Assembly: GCA_019753155.1 (NCBI GenBank)
Contig: JAIELG010000021.1
Span: forward strand, 1-36,695
DNA: 36,695 nucleotides
DNA from: Burkholderiales bacterium
GTDB taxonomy: Bacteria; Pseudomonadota; Gammaproteobacteria; Burkholderiales; JABEVD01
Reading direction: 5' to 3'
Positions 25,842 through 34,750 of this stretch are shown here, in pieces; position 1 is the stretch's first letter; the number at the start of each line of letters is the position of its first letter. Under the pieces are notes generated by a model. It saw only the letters and a list, made by a program, of their open reading frames with translations. It was not told the DNA's origin and made no database searches. A program made the translations under genes and the position numbers.

Positions 25842-26966
25842 TTACTCGTAGGCAGGCTTGGGCTCGGAGTCATTACTGGGCGTCACCTTGTTGTCGACGA
25901 TCACATGGCTGCCGTTCTTGAGCTTGATCTGGCCGCTTGTCACGACGCTTTCCCCTTCCTTTATCCCGGAAAGGATGGCCACCTGGTCGCCGCGGGTCGC
26001 CCCGGTGGTGACGAAATTCTGCCTCACGACGAGGGCCGGCTTGCCGTCCTGCTTGCCTTCCTCCACGATATAGACGGTCGCGCCATAGGGATTGAAGGAT
26101 ACGGCGGTCTGCGGCACGGTCAGGAAACGCTGCGATTTGCCGGCATCGACGCTGACGGAAGCATACATGCCCGGAAGGAGTTCGTGCCTGGGGTTGTAAA
26201 CCAGGGCTTCGACCTGGATATTACGCGTCGAGGGGTCGACCTTGGGATCGATCGCGCTGATCCTGCCGGAAAACTTGCGCCCCGGATAGCTGTCGGATGA
26301 AATGGACACTTTCTGTCCGAGCGCGAGGCGGGAGAGTTCCTGCTCGGGCAGCGCGAAGTCGGCGTAGACGGCATCGAGTTCCTGCAAGGTGGCAATCTTG
26401 TCGCCAGGATTCAGGTATTGTCCAACCTGGACGGTGGAGATGCCCATCCTGCCTGAAAATGGCGCGTGGATCGCTTTCTTGCTGACCAGGGCGCGTTGCT
26501 GCTCGAGTTGCGCGCGCCTGCTTTTCAGGTCGGCGGAATCGACATCGAGCTGGGCGCGGCTGATCGCCTGCACGGCATATTGCGCCCTGTCGCGCTGGTA
26601 GACGCTCTCCGCGAGCTCGGCTGCGGCTTCGAGCGCATGCATCTGGGCGACATCGGGATCGGCATTGAGCTGGACCAGCAGTGCGCCGGCCTTGATGTCC
26701 TGCCCTGACTTGAAGGGAATGCTCCGGACCAGACCCGCGATTTCCGTGGTCACATCGACCCCTTTCACCGCCCGCAGGCTGCCGACCGATTTCATCTGCG
26801 GTTGCCATGGCAGCATTTCAGCCTTGATGGCCGTTACCGTCAGTACGGGGGACATGTTCGCGCTCATGTATTTCTTGATCATGTTCGCCTTGAACATCTG
26901 GAAGCCGAAAATGCCCCCGAAAAGCACGCCGAGGCTTGCCAACATGATGATCATTCGCTTAGTCAT
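25842..26966 (-). CDS. RND efflux periplasmic adaptor (membrane fusion protein)
   Basis: A 374-residue adaptor of the AcrA/MexJ family linking the RND pump to the outer-membrane channel. It has an N-terminal signal/anchor (RMIIMLASLGVLFGGIFGFQM), lipoyl half-motifs around VTTEIAGLVRSIPFKSGQDIKAGALLVQLNADP and IHAPFSGRMGISTVQVGQYLNPGDKIATL, a hairpin coiled coil between them, and a beta-barrel domain (AIDPKVDPSTRNIQVEALV). An ATG at 26981 (MEKHP) is also in frame, but I prefer 26966 (MTKRM), which GGAGAAG precedes and which overlaps the OMF stop by eight bases (ATGACTAA). Confidence 0.93.
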   Translation of the reverse strand: MTKRMIIMLASLGVLFGGIFGFQMFKANMIKKYMSANMSPVLTVTAIKAEMLPWQPQMKSVGSLRAVKGVDVTTEIAGLVRSIPFKSGQDIKAGALLVQLNADPDVAQMHALEAAAELAESVYQRDRAQYAVQAISRAQLDVDSADLKSRRAQLEQQRALVSKKAIHAPFSGRMGISTVQVGQYLNPGDKIATLQELDAVYADFALPEQELSRLALGQKVSISSDSYPGRKFSGRISAIDPKVDPSTRNIQVEALVYNPRHELLPGMYASVSVDAGKSQRFLTVPQTAVSFNPYGATVYIVEEGKQDGKPALVVRQNFVTTGATRGDQVAILSGIKEGESVVTSGQIKLKNGSHVIVDNKVTPSNDSEPKPAYE

Positions 26967-28437
26967 TGGATGCTTCTCCATTCTTGTCTTCGTTCCACCA
27001 GCCGCCGCCCAGAGCCTGGAAAAGAGCGGCTGAATCGGTCATGCGTGATGCTCTCGCCTCGATGACGCCGATGCGGTTTTGCTGGTACTGGCGCTCTGCG
27101 GCAAGAAGGGACAGGTAGTTTGCCGCACCCAGTCCGAACTGCTTCCTGACGAGATCGAGCGCTTCACGCGAGCTCGACTCGGCATCGGTTCTGGCGTTCA
27201 GCGTCGCAGCGTCCGATTCCAGTGCGCGCAGCACGTCTGCCACATTCTGGAAGGATTGCAATACGGTAACGCGGTACTGCGCAAGGGCTTTGTCATATGC
27301 GGCAACCGCGGATTTCTTTTTCGCATTCAGCGAGCCGCCATGGAAAATCGGCTGCAGCAGGTTGCCGCTGATGCTCCATATGCCTGTCCTGCCTGTGAAA
27401 AGGTTGGGGAATGCATTCGACTGCGAGCCCAGGTTTGCCGAGAGCGATATCTGTGGGTAGAGGTTTGCGGTTGCGACGCCTACCTGTGCGCTCGCTTCAT
27501 GCAGCAGCGCATCGGCCGCCCTGATGTCGGGCCGCTGCCTGGCAAGCTCCGACGGCAGGCTCAACGGGAGGTTCTCCGGAAGGCGCAATTCGTCGAGTTC
27601 GATTTCAGGCAGTTTCGCGTCCATCGGGGTTTTTCCGACATAGACGGCAAGCTGGTGGCGGACCTGGGAGAGCGACTTTTCCAGGGGAGGCAGGGACGCC
27701 CTGCTTTGCGCGAGCTGCCCCTCCTGGAGCAGAAGATCGGATTTGGCAACCCCGCCGAGGGCGAGTTGGTGTTCCACGATATCGACCTGTTTTTCTTCGG
27801 ATGCGATGATTTCCTTTGTAGCTTTGATCTGCCCGCGCAAGGAGGCTTCCGTCACTGCCGCGGTGACGACGTTGGCGCTGAGCGCGAGACTCGCCCCCTG
27901 ATACTGGTAGTTTTCGTATTCGACCTGGGCTTTCTGCGATTCGATCTGGCGGCGCAGCCCGCCGAAAATGTCGATCCCGTAGGAAACCTTGACCGAAGCA
28001 TTGTAGAGATTGAATATGTTGGGCGGAGCATTGCCGCCGAAGCCCGCATTGGTGAAGCGTTGGCGCTGTGCAGTGGTGCTGAGGTCGACCTGGGGCAACT
28101 CGTACCCCGTTTCGGAAGCGAGATCCTCCCGTGCCTGGATAAGCGTTGCGCGTGCGGCATCGAGGGTCGGGCTGCCGTTCAAGGCGTTCCTGACCAGCGC
28201 ATCGAGAGCAGGGGAGTGGAAAATTTTCCACCACTCACGGGGAATGCGTGTTTCCGGGGAGAGTTGCTGGGATATGCCGTCCGCTTGCGGCATTACATTC
28301 GGCATGGGCTTTTCGGTGTAGCGCTCCGCCTTCATGTCGGCGGGATGATGGAAATCGGGGCCGACCGCGCATCCGCCGAGCAGCCACAGGAGGCTCGCGG
28401 CGACAGCAGTTTTCGATCTCAAGAGGCAATACGTCAT
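26959..28437 (-). CDS. Outer-membrane efflux channel lipoprotein (NodT/OprM family)
   Basis: A 492-residue TolC-like channel subunit. The lipobox LLGGC in the first 25 residues marks an outer-membrane lipoprotein; next come AVGPDFHHPAD and REWWKIFHSPALDALVRNAL, the standard NodT/OprM opening. Two repeats of helical hairpins follow (SLSANLGSQSNAFPNLF in the second half). ATG 28437 is preferred over a TTG at 28461 because AAGGAA stands seven bases before it. It is second in the efflux operon, just after marR, and overlaps the adaptor gene. Confidence 0.92.
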   Translation of the reverse strand: MTYCLLRSKTAVAASLLWLLGGCAVGPDFHHPADMKAERYTEKPMPNVMPQADGISQQLSPETRIPREWWKIFHSPALDALVRNALNGSPTLDAARATLIQAREDLASETGYELPQVDLSTTAQRQRFTNAGFGGNAPPNIFNLYNASVKVSYGIDIFGGLRRQIESQKAQVEYENYQYQGASLALSANVVTAAVTEASLRGQIKATKEIIASEEKQVDIVEHQLALGGVAKSDLLLQEGQLAQSRASLPPLEKSLSQVRHQLAVYVGKTPMDAKLPEIELDELRLPENLPLSLPSELARQRPDIRAADALLHEASAQVGVATANLYPQISLSANLGSQSNAFPNLFTGRTGIWSISGNLLQPIFHGGSLNAKKKSAVAAYDKALAQYRVTVLQSFQNVADVLRALESDAATLNARTDAESSSREALDLVRKQFGLGAANYLSLLAAERQYQQNRIGVIEARASRMTDSAALFQALGGGWWNEDKNGEASND

Positions 28438-28457
28438 CGACTGTTCCTTCTGTGGTA

Positions 28458-28904
28458 TCAAACCGCTCCGATTGCATCCAGCATGCGCCAGAATGCATCG
28501 AGATCGATCCCGGAAAGCGCTGCGGAGAGTTCCTCCAGCAGTGCTTCCACCCGCTTCGCCCCCGCAATCTGGCGCGCGAGTCCGAGTTCGGTTATTGCCG
28601 CCCTGACCGTCCGTCTGTCGGCCTGATCGACCGTGCGGACGACGAACCCGTCCGCTTCGAGCCGATCCACGAGTTGCGTGATGTTGGAGCGCACGCAGGT
28701 CAGCCTGTCCGCAAGTTCTCCAAGGCTCAAGGATGCGCCCGCCTGAACCAGCTTGGACAATGCGCCGAACTTGGGGCCGGTTAGTCCTTCCGGCGCCAGC
28801 GCTTCCTCGTACCGCCTCTCGAGTTCATGCGCCGCATGAACCAGGGAAAACATGAGCCTGTCCGTGGGGCGCTCCGACCCGATGTTCGGGAAAATTCTAT
28901 TCAT
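28458..28904 (-). CDS. MarR-family transcriptional regulator of the efflux operon
   Basis: A 148-residue winged-helix repressor. The DNA-binding core is LSLGELADRLTCVRSNITQLVDRLEADGFVVRTVDQADRRTVRAAIT (about 58-103), with the recognition helix and a wing carrying DRRTVRA; a Cys lies just before the recognition helix and might be redox-active. Flanking helices form the dimer interface. It heads the operon with OMF, MFP and RND, so it probably represses its own pump. The ATG lies inside a perfect palindrome and close to the predicted transcription start, with no SD; a shorter start at Met18 (28853) is an alternative. Confidence 0.88.
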   Translation of the reverse strand: MNRIFPNIGSERPTDRLMFSLVHAAHELERRYEEALAPEGLTGPKFGALSKLVQAGASLSLGELADRLTCVRSNITQLVDRLEADGFVVRTVDQADRRTVRAAITELGLARQIAGAKRVEALLEELSAALSGIDLDAFWRMLDAIGAV

Positions 28905-28913
28905 ATATGAATA
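28898..28913. promoter_or_regulatory. Perfect 16-base palindrome, probable MarR operator
   Basis: TATTCATATATGAATA is identical on both strands. It overlaps the -10 box, the predicted transcription start and the marR ATG (28904-28902), the expected position for an autorepressor site. Confidence 0.7.
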
Positions 28914-28939
28914 ATGCAGGTGGTAATGATCGATGTCAA
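28911..28939 (-). promoter_or_regulatory. marR-efflux operon promoter
   Basis: On the minus strand a consensus TTGACA (28939-28934) is followed, after 17 bases, by CATTAT (28916-28911). The seventh base after the -10 is the A of the marR ATG (28904), so the mRNA is predicted to be leaderless or nearly so. Confidence 0.6.
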
Positions 28940-28973
28940 GAGGGGAAATGAGATTTACTTCCTTTTACGCCGC

Positions 28974-31229
28974 TCATGATTTCTGCATCACGCAGTCGAC
29001 GTAATAATGCATGATGCCTTCTTCCTCCTCTTCCACGAGGCCGTGTATGTCGGTTTCGAAGCCGGGAAAACGCCTGTTGAAATCGCGTGCGAACTTGAGG
29101 TATTGAACGATGGTCCTGTTGAAGCGCTCGCCCGGTATCAGGAGCGGAATTCCGGGCGGATAGGGGGTCAGGAGAATGCTGGTGATGCGCCCTTCCAGAT
29201 CGTCTATTCCGACGCGTTCGATCTCGCGATGCGCCATTTTCGCATAGGCGTCCGCAGGTTTCATTGCCGGCACCATGTTGGAGAGGTACATTTCCGTGGT
29301 CAGGCGCGCGATGTCGTTGGCCTTGTAGACGCCGTGGATCTGTTCGCACAGATCCCTGAGGCCCAGCTTCTCGTTTCCGGGATATTTCAGGACGAATTCC
29401 GGAAGGGCGCGCCAGAGCGGCTTGTTCCTGTCATAGTCGTCCTTGAACTGCTGCAGGGCGGTCACCAGCGTGTTCCAGCGCCCTTTGGTGATGCCTATGG
29501 TGAACATGACGAAGAAAGAGTAAAGCCCTGTTTTTTCGACGATCACGCCGTGCTCCGCCAGGTATTTCGTGACGATGGAAGCGGGAATTCCCGTATCGGC
29601 GAAGTCTCCGTCCACGTCGAGTCCGGGGGTGATGATGGTCGCCTTGATCGGGTCGAGCATGTTGAAGCCGCGGGCGAGCCGCCCGAATCCGTGCCAGCGC
29701 GCATCCCCATCCAGCATCCAGTCTTCGCGCTCGCCTATACCCTCTTCGGAGAGATCGTTCGGACCCCATACCTTGAACCACCAGGAGTCGCCGTATTCCT
29801 CGTCCACCTTGCGCATCGCCCTGCGAAAATCAAGCGCTTCGAGGATGGACTCCTCGACGAGCGCGGTGCCGCCCGGCGCATCCATCATCGCTGCTGCGAT
29901 GTCGCATGAGGCGATGATCGCGTACTGTGGGCTGGTCGAGGTGTGCATCAGGTAAGCTTCGTTGAAACGGTGGCGGTCGAACTTGGCCGTCAGGGGTTCC
30001 TGCACCAGGATCTGGGAAGCCTGGCTGAGGCCGGCAAGGAGCTTGTGCGTGGACTGGGTGGAAAACACCATGGTGTCCTTCGAGCGCGGTCTGTCGCGGC
30101 CTATGGCGTGCATGTTTTTGTAGAAATCGTGGAAAGTGGCATGAGGTAGCCATGCTTCGTCGAAATGCAGCGTGTCTATGCTGTCGCCGAGAACTTCCTT
30201 GATCATTTCCACATTGTAGATTACCCCGTCGTAGGTGCTCTGGGTGATGGTCAGGATACGCGGCTTGGATTTCAAATCCTTGGCGAACGGATTGGCTTCG
30301 ATTTTTTTTCTGATGGTTTCCGGCCTGAATTCGTCGAGCGGTATGGGGCCGATGATGCCGTAATGGTTGCGGGTAGGCATGAGGAAAACGGGAATCGCCC
30401 CGGTCATCATGATCGAATGCAGGATGGATTTGTGGCAGTTGCGATCGACGACGACGATGTCTCCGGGGGCGACGGTTGCGTGCCAGACCATCTTGTTGGA
30501 AGTCGATGTGCCGTTCGTGACGAAAAAAAGGTGGTCGGCGTTGAATATGCGCGCCGCATTGCGTTCGGAGTCCGCGACGGGGCCCGTGTGGTCGAGGAGT
30601 TGACCCAGTTCCTCCACCGCATTGCAGACATCCGCGCGCAGCATGTTTTCGCCGAAAAACTGGTGAAACATCTGCCCGACCGGGCTTTTGAGGAAAGCCA
30701 CGCCGCCGGAATGACCGGGGCAGTGCCAGGAGTAGGAACCGTCGTTGGCATAATGGACGAGCGCCCTGAAGAACGGGGGGGCGAGCGAATCAAGGTAGTG
30801 CTTCGCTTCACGGATGATGTTGCGGGCGACGAACTCGGGCGTGTCCTCGAACATGTGGATGAAGCCGTGCAGTTCCTTCAGCACGTCGATCGGGATATGG
30901 CGCGAAGTCCTTGTTTCGCCATAGAGGAATATGGGGATATCTTCGTTCCTCAGGCGGATCTGCCCGACAAAGGCCCTGAGCTGGGACAATGCGCTCTCGA
31001 TCTCTTCGGGGGAGCCGCCCCCGAATTCCTCGTCGTCGATGGAAAGGATGAAGGCCGATGCGCGGCTCTGCTGCTGCGCGAAAGAAGTGAGGTCGCCGTA
31101 GCTCGTGACCCCCAGCACTTCCATGCCTTCCTCTTCTATCGCCTTGACGAGCGCGCGTATGCCAAGGCCACTGGTATTTTCGGAACGAAAATCCTCGTCG
31201 ATGATGATGATGGGAAAGCGGAATTTCAT
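28974..31229 (-). CDS. Orn/Lys/Arg decarboxylase (fold-I PLP, AdiA/LdcC type)
   Basis: A 751-residue enzyme that decarboxylates a basic amino acid (arginine, lysine or ornithine) to its polyamine precursor. It has an N-terminal response-regulator-like wing (FPIIIIDEDFRSEN), then the PLP domain with SWHCPGHSGGVAF (about 167-179), FVTNGTSTSNKMV, VDRNCHKS, Asp357 in LHFDEAW and the Schiff-base Lys396 in STQSTHKLLAG. The C-terminal domain has TPYPPGIPLLIPGERF. Betaproteobacterial proteins of this type are often annotated arginine/lysine/ornithine decarboxylase; specificity is not assignable. ATG 31229 has GAGGAT about seven bases upstream. It lies upstream of the marR promoter and is a separate unit. 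Confidence 0.94.
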   Translation of the reverse strand: MKFRFPIIIIDEDFRSENTSGLGIRALVKAIEEEGMEVLGVTSYGDLTSFAQQQSRASAFILSIDDEEFGGGSPEEIESALSQLRAFVGQIRLRNEDIPIFLYGETRTSRHIPIDVLKELHGFIHMFEDTPEFVARNIIREAKHYLDSLAPPFFRALVHYANDGSYSWHCPGHSGGVAFLKSPVGQMFHQFFGENMLRADVCNAVEELGQLLDHTGPVADSERNAARIFNADHLFFVTNGTSTSNKMVWHATVAPGDIVVVDRNCHKSILHSIMMTGAIPVFLMPTRNHYGIIGPIPLDEFRPETIRKKIEANPFAKDLKSKPRILTITQSTYDGVIYNVEMIKEVLGDSIDTLHFDEAWLPHATFHDFYKNMHAIGRDRPRSKDTMVFSTQSTHKLLAGLSQASQILVQEPLTAKFDRHRFNEAYLMHTSTSPQYAIIASCDIAAAMMDAPGGTALVEESILEALDFRRAMRKVDEEYGDSWWFKVWGPNDLSEEGIGEREDWMLDGDARWHGFGRLARGFNMLDPIKATIITPGLDVDGDFADTGIPASIVTKYLAEHGVIVEKTGLYSFFVMFTIGITKGRWNTLVTALQQFKDDYDRNKPLWRALPEFVLKYPGNEKLGLRDLCEQIHGVYKANDIARLTTEMYLSNMVPAMKPADAYAKMAHREIERVGIDDLEGRITSILLTPYPPGIPLLIPGERFNRTIVQYLKFARDFNRRFPGFETDIHGLVEEEEEGIMHYYVDCVMQKS

Positions 31230-31395
31230 GATGGTATCCTCAAGCCTGTATTGCTGCGGATTGTCGCATAAAATGGGGAGGCGATGGGGTGGATTTCCGG
31301 CCTGACATCCGAGGATTCTGCGGAAGGCTCAAGATTCTGGACTCGGCGCGTTGGTTGAAGCAAAATACCTGATCCGATAACAGGTTGCGAAAAAA

Positions 31396-32118
31396 ATGGA
31401 GCTGCTGCAATCCTATTGGTCGATCGATGAGATCAAAACCAACGGCATCATCCTGCTGCATCTCATGGGTGCGCTCGCGGTCGGACTTTCGTTGGGCTAC
31501 GAGCGCACCTATCATGGGCGCGCAGCGGGAATGCGCACTTATGCCCTGGTGTGCGTGTCTACCACCGCGCTCACCGTGCTGAACGCCTATCCGTCGATGT
31601 GGTATGGCGGCCATTCGATGGTTGCGCTCGCGGCGGACCCCACCCGCGTCATCCAGGGAATCATGACCGGGATCGGTTTTCTCGGGGCGGGGGTGATCAT
31701 GAAGGAAGGATTCACCATCCGGGGGCTTTCCACTGCGGCATCGATCTGGATGACGGCGGCAATAGGCGTGCTGATCGGCGTGGGATTTTACGCCGCTGCA
31801 ATGTTCGCCACCCTGCTTTCCATCCTGATCATGAGCGGATTCAGGTGGCTCGAAGACCTGCTTCCCCACCAGAGAATCGCCCATCTTTCGATTTCCTACC
31901 ACAGGGGTAACGTGCCGGCAGAGGAGTCGATCAGGAATCTCGCAAAACTATATGACTTCCATATCGTCGACTGGGCCTACCAGATGAACCCGGACGGAGA
32001 GTTCGAATACCAGCTCGTTTTGCAGGCCGAGAAAAATTATCAGATCAACGAGCTGGCCAAGGCATTGGCGGATTCTGCGGAAGTGATGAGTTTCCGCGTC
32101 TCTCCGACCAGGGCTTGA
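31396..32118 (+). CDS. MgtC/SapB family membrane protein
   Basis: A 240-residue protein. The N-terminal 150 residues contain about four or five helices with the MgtC signatures LGYERTYHGRAAGMRTYALV (about 33-52) and GIMTGIGFLGAGVIMKEG (about 88-105), then IRGLSTAASIWMTAAIGV. The C-terminal 85 residues are soluble and probably ACT-like, as in Salmonella MgtC. MgtC proteins affect magnesium homeostasis and ATP synthase activity; chromosomal copies in environmental bacteria are poorly understood. The SD is weak. It is convergent with the HD-GYP gene (seven bases between stops) and divergent from the decarboxylase; the 166-base gap holds no structure I could identify. Confidence 0.88.
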   Translation: MELLQSYWSIDEIKTNGIILLHLMGALAVGLSLGYERTYHGRAAGMRTYALVCVSTTALTVLNAYPSMWYGGHSMVALAADPTRVIQGIMTGIGFLGAGVIMKEGFTIRGLSTAASIWMTAAIGVLIGVGFYAAAMFATLLSILIMSGFRWLEDLLPHQRIAHLSISYHRGNVPAEESIRNLAKLYDFHIVDWAYQMNPDGEFEYQLVLQAEKNYQINELAKALADSAEVMSFRVSPTRA

Positions 32119-32125
32119 GCGAAGG

Positions 32126-34162
32126 CTATTCGCCGAACTGGAAGCGCCTGACGCTGAACAGGTCGATGCAGGCATCCACCAGGGCCGGATCGTAATAAAT
32201 ACCGCGTTTTTCCTGGATATGGGAAAGCGCGCCATTCAATGCGAGCGCCGGACGATACGGGCGATGCGAAGACATTGCTTCGACCACGTCCGCCACGGTT
32301 ATGATGCGCGCTTCGAGTATGATTTCATCCCCTTTGAGTCCCTGCGGATAGCCCGAACCGTCGAGTCTCTCATGATGTTGCCAGATCATTTGCGCGATCG
32401 GCCAGGGAAATTCTATATCCTTCATGATGTCATAGCCGACCAGAGGGTGCGACTTGATGATTTCGTACTCGTACTGCGTGAGTCGCCCTGGACGATTCAG
32501 TATCTCCGCTGGAACGTAAATTTTGCCTATGTCGTGAATCATCGCGCCAAGGCGCAAGCCTTCGATTTGCTCGGCAGGCAGTCCCAGATCGGCGGCAATG
32601 GCTACGCACAATCGGGATACGCGTTCCTGGTGTCCGGCAGTATAGGGATCGCGTTTTTCGACCGTGAGCGCGATTGCCTGAATCGTGCCGTTCAATGCTC
32701 TTTTCAGACGTTCCCCAGCCTGGATCTGCGCTCCCTGGAGGCACTCGCGCTCGATAGCCATGCGCAGCGTCCGTATGCCGAAAGCCGTGTCTTCCGCCAT
32801 TTCTTCCAGCAGCTTCACTTCCTCTGTTGTGAAAGCGTTTTTCTCTTCGGCATAAACGGCCAGTACGCCGAATGCTTCGCCATGTTCCTTCGATGTCAGC
32901 AGGGGCAGCGCGATGCTGGAGGCATAGCCGTGTTTCATGGCTTCTTCGCGCCATGGACGGCAATATGGGTCGTTTGCGATATCCTGGCACACCTGCGGTT
33001 CGCAGCTTTGAATGGCGTGTCCGCCCGGTCCCATGCCGCGCTCGTCCTCTGCCCAGGTGGACTGCATGGTTCCGTTGTGGCTGGCATACGCCATGATTTT
33101 TATGGACCTGTTTTCTTTTGCATAGCCTATCCAGGCGAGGCGATAACCGTGCTGTTCCACGATGACGTTGCATATCGACTGCAATAATTCATCTTCGTCC
33201 TTCGCGTATACCATGCTGTGGTTCACCGCGCTCAGCGTGGCGAGGGCGCGGTTGGCATGCACAATCGCGGCTTCCGTCCGCTTGCGCTCCGTGATGTCGC
33301 GTATGATGCTGAGCGCGTAAGGCTTGTCGAGTTCGATGAATTTCGAGCTGACTTCCACGGGGAATGTCGTGCCGTCCTTGCGCCTGTGCACACCTTCGAA
33401 TCTGGCGCTTCCGGATTCCCGCATCTGGGCTTCGACCATTTTATGCAAATCCTCATCGAAGCTCGGATCGATGTCGGGAATGGTCATGGTTAACAGTTCT
33501 TCCCGGCTGTAGCCCAGTTCGCGGCAATCCGTCTCGTTGATGTCGAAAAGCCGGAGCGTGGCAGGATCGATGACCTCGATGGCGTCGCTGGAATTGTCGA
33601 GAAGGGTGCGAAAGAGCTTCAGCCTTGCTTCGGATTGCTTGCGCTCGGTGATGTCCTCGAGGGTATGCACGGAGTGAAGGTGGCGGCCTTGCTCGTCCCT
33701 TACCGAAAAGGCGCGCGAGCGGTAGATCGAGTTGCCGACCTGTATCTCCTCTTCCTCGCATTTTTCCGCATGCTCCAGCGCTCGCAGGCAGGAGGGAAGC
33801 GGCGCATCGCCTTTGGGGAAAATTTCGTAATAGGGATGTCCGATAAGTTCGCAAAAAGGCATTCCGGCAAGTTTCTGGTAAGCGCGGTTGGCGCGCAGGA
33901 TGCGAAACTTGCTGTCGTGCAGGAATACCGCGTCGTTTACCACATCCAGCGCGGCCAGCCATTCCTGGTGCGCCTGCTCGACTTTTTTGGACATGTCGTC
34001 CAGGCCCTTGAGCATGAACAACAGTGCGTTGCGGTTGTTTTCGGTTTCTTCGAGCGATGCCCGGTATTCGGATTCCCTGTGTTCCAGTTGCGCTTCCAGT
34101 TCGGCAAGCTGGCGCTGGGTGGATTCCAATTCGCCGCGCAAATTTTCCAGCGTGTCGCTCAT
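32126..34162 (-). CDS. PAS-PAS-GAF-HD-GYP c-di-GMP phosphodiesterase
   Basis: A 678-residue sensor enzyme with no membrane segments. In order: a coiled coil (1-65), PAS 1 (about 68-175, ending EDITERKQ), PAS 2 (about 185-296, ending RDITERKRTEA), GAF (about 310-468) and HD-GYP (about 490-675). The catalytic set is intact: His511 (YTAGHQERVSRL), His543-Asp544 (MIHDIGKIYVP), His572 (SHPLVGYDIM), His596-His597 (QHHERLDGSGYP, with GYP 604-606) and Asp625 region (VADVVEAM). It should hydrolyse c-di-GMP to pGpG/GMP in response to a cytoplasmic or redox signal. SD AAGGATGAGG before ATG 34162. It links to the c-di-GMP riboswitch 10 kb away. Confidence 0.93.
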   Translation of the reverse strand: MSDTLENLRGELESTQRQLAELEAQLEHRESEYRASLEETENNRNALLFMLKGLDDMSKKVEQAHQEWLAALDVVNDAVFLHDSKFRILRANRAYQKLAGMPFCELIGHPYYEIFPKGDAPLPSCLRALEHAEKCEEEEIQVGNSIYRSRAFSVRDEQGRHLHSVHTLEDITERKQSEARLKLFRTLLDNSSDAIEVIDPATLRLFDINETDCRELGYSREELLTMTIPDIDPSFDEDLHKMVEAQMRESGSARFEGVHRRKDGTTFPVEVSSKFIELDKPYALSIIRDITERKRTEAAIVHANRALATLSAVNHSMVYAKDEDELLQSICNVIVEQHGYRLAWIGYAKENRSIKIMAYASHNGTMQSTWAEDERGMGPGGHAIQSCEPQVCQDIANDPYCRPWREEAMKHGYASSIALPLLTSKEHGEAFGVLAVYAEEKNAFTTEEVKLLEEMAEDTAFGIRTLRMAIERECLQGAQIQAGERLKRALNGTIQAIALTVEKRDPYTAGHQERVSRLCVAIAADLGLPAEQIEGLRLGAMIHDIGKIYVPAEILNRPGRLTQYEYEIIKSHPLVGYDIMKDIEFPWPIAQMIWQHHERLDGSGYPQGLKGDEIILEARIITVADVVEAMSSHRPYRPALALNGALSHIQEKRGIYYDPALVDACIDLFSVRRFQFGE

Positions 34163-34222
34163 ATGCCCTCATCCTTATCGTATCGCGCAAACGCCTGTCA
34201 TGTGATTTGCGCCCTTTGGTTC

Positions 34223-34228
34223 ATTATA
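34223..34228 (-). promoter_or_regulatory. Consensus -10 box upstream of the HD-GYP gene
   Basis: TATAAT on the minus strand, 61 bases before the HD-GYP ATG. No good -35 lies 16-18 bases upstream, so it is only a candidate, perhaps activator-dependent. Confidence 0.3.
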
Positions 34229-34244
34229 GGACAAGTCCTTATGC

Positions 34245-34294
34245 CTTCCTGGGCGGTTTTTTCGATCCCGGGCCGATGGGTGCCGCCCAGGAAG
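34245..34294. repeat. 12-base perfect inverted repeat with 26-base loop
   Basis: CTTCCTGGGCGG (34245-34256) and CCGCCCAGGAAG (34283-34294) are exact reverse complements; a T-run (34257-34262) follows the left arm. It abuts the IS3 remnant. It could be a terminator-like hairpin or the trace of an inserted element. Confidence 0.5.
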
Positions 34295-34537
34295 TCGGGA
34301 CCGTGAGCGAGTCCCTTATGAAGGAATTGGGCTAAAGACGATCGACGGTTTGTATGAGGCCGAGGTCATTCGGAAACGCGGCCCCCGGCGCAACATCGAT
34401 GCCGTCGAATATGCCACCATGGAATGGGGGGCTGGTTCAATCACCGCAGGTTGCGGGAACAGATAGGCAACATTCCACCTGCGGAATTTGACATGGCGTA
34501 TTATCGCCAAATGGAAGAGCCGGACAGGGTGGCATGA
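34293..34537 (+). pseudogene. IS3-family transposase (OrfB) C-terminal remnant, frameshifted
   Basis: Pieces in different frames match the end of IS3-family OrfB: VGTVSES near 34296-34316, then TIDGLYEAEVIRKRGP...NIDAVEYATMEW from 34338, then after a one-base deletion near 34426-34432 WFNHRRLREQIGNIPPAEF...YYRQMEEP ending at TGA 34535-34537. This is the last third of the integrase domain, including the Glu region. The trailing CCGGGGCGGTTCA (about 34564-34576) resembles the right end of such elements. The rest of the transposase and the left end are missing, so it is a dead fragment. Confidence 0.75.
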
Positions 34538-34750
34538 CTCACAACAAACCGTCTCCGGAAAAACCGGGGCGGTTCACGGCCAAGTTGCGTCCTGAAAATG
34601 AAAAAGACGGAAAAAAGCCTTGCTGAAGCGGAGGTTGGCGGAAAAAATTTCCTCTTACCTGCCGAATTCAGTGAAATTACCAGCGGCTTTTTTTGTAGAC
34701 TGAATTATTCAGCGTTTCCCTAATTAGTCGTCCCTGAAAAACTCTGTTTC
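34538..34750. other. Intergenic, decayed DNA
   Basis: No gene is seen. It holds the likely IS3 right end, A- and T-runs (34610-34617 and 34688-34694) and a small palindrome CTGAATTATTCAG (34700-34712). Confidence 0.4.

Noticed and set aside
27079-28626. 515-codon plus-strand open frame opposite the outer-membrane channel and marR genes
   Set aside because: It spans two genuine genes on the other strand and shows no protein features of its own.
31240-31902. 220-codon minus-strand frame opposite mgtC and its leader
   Set aside because: Low-complexity His/Arg/Gly-rich translation, and the plus strand encodes an intact MgtC protein.
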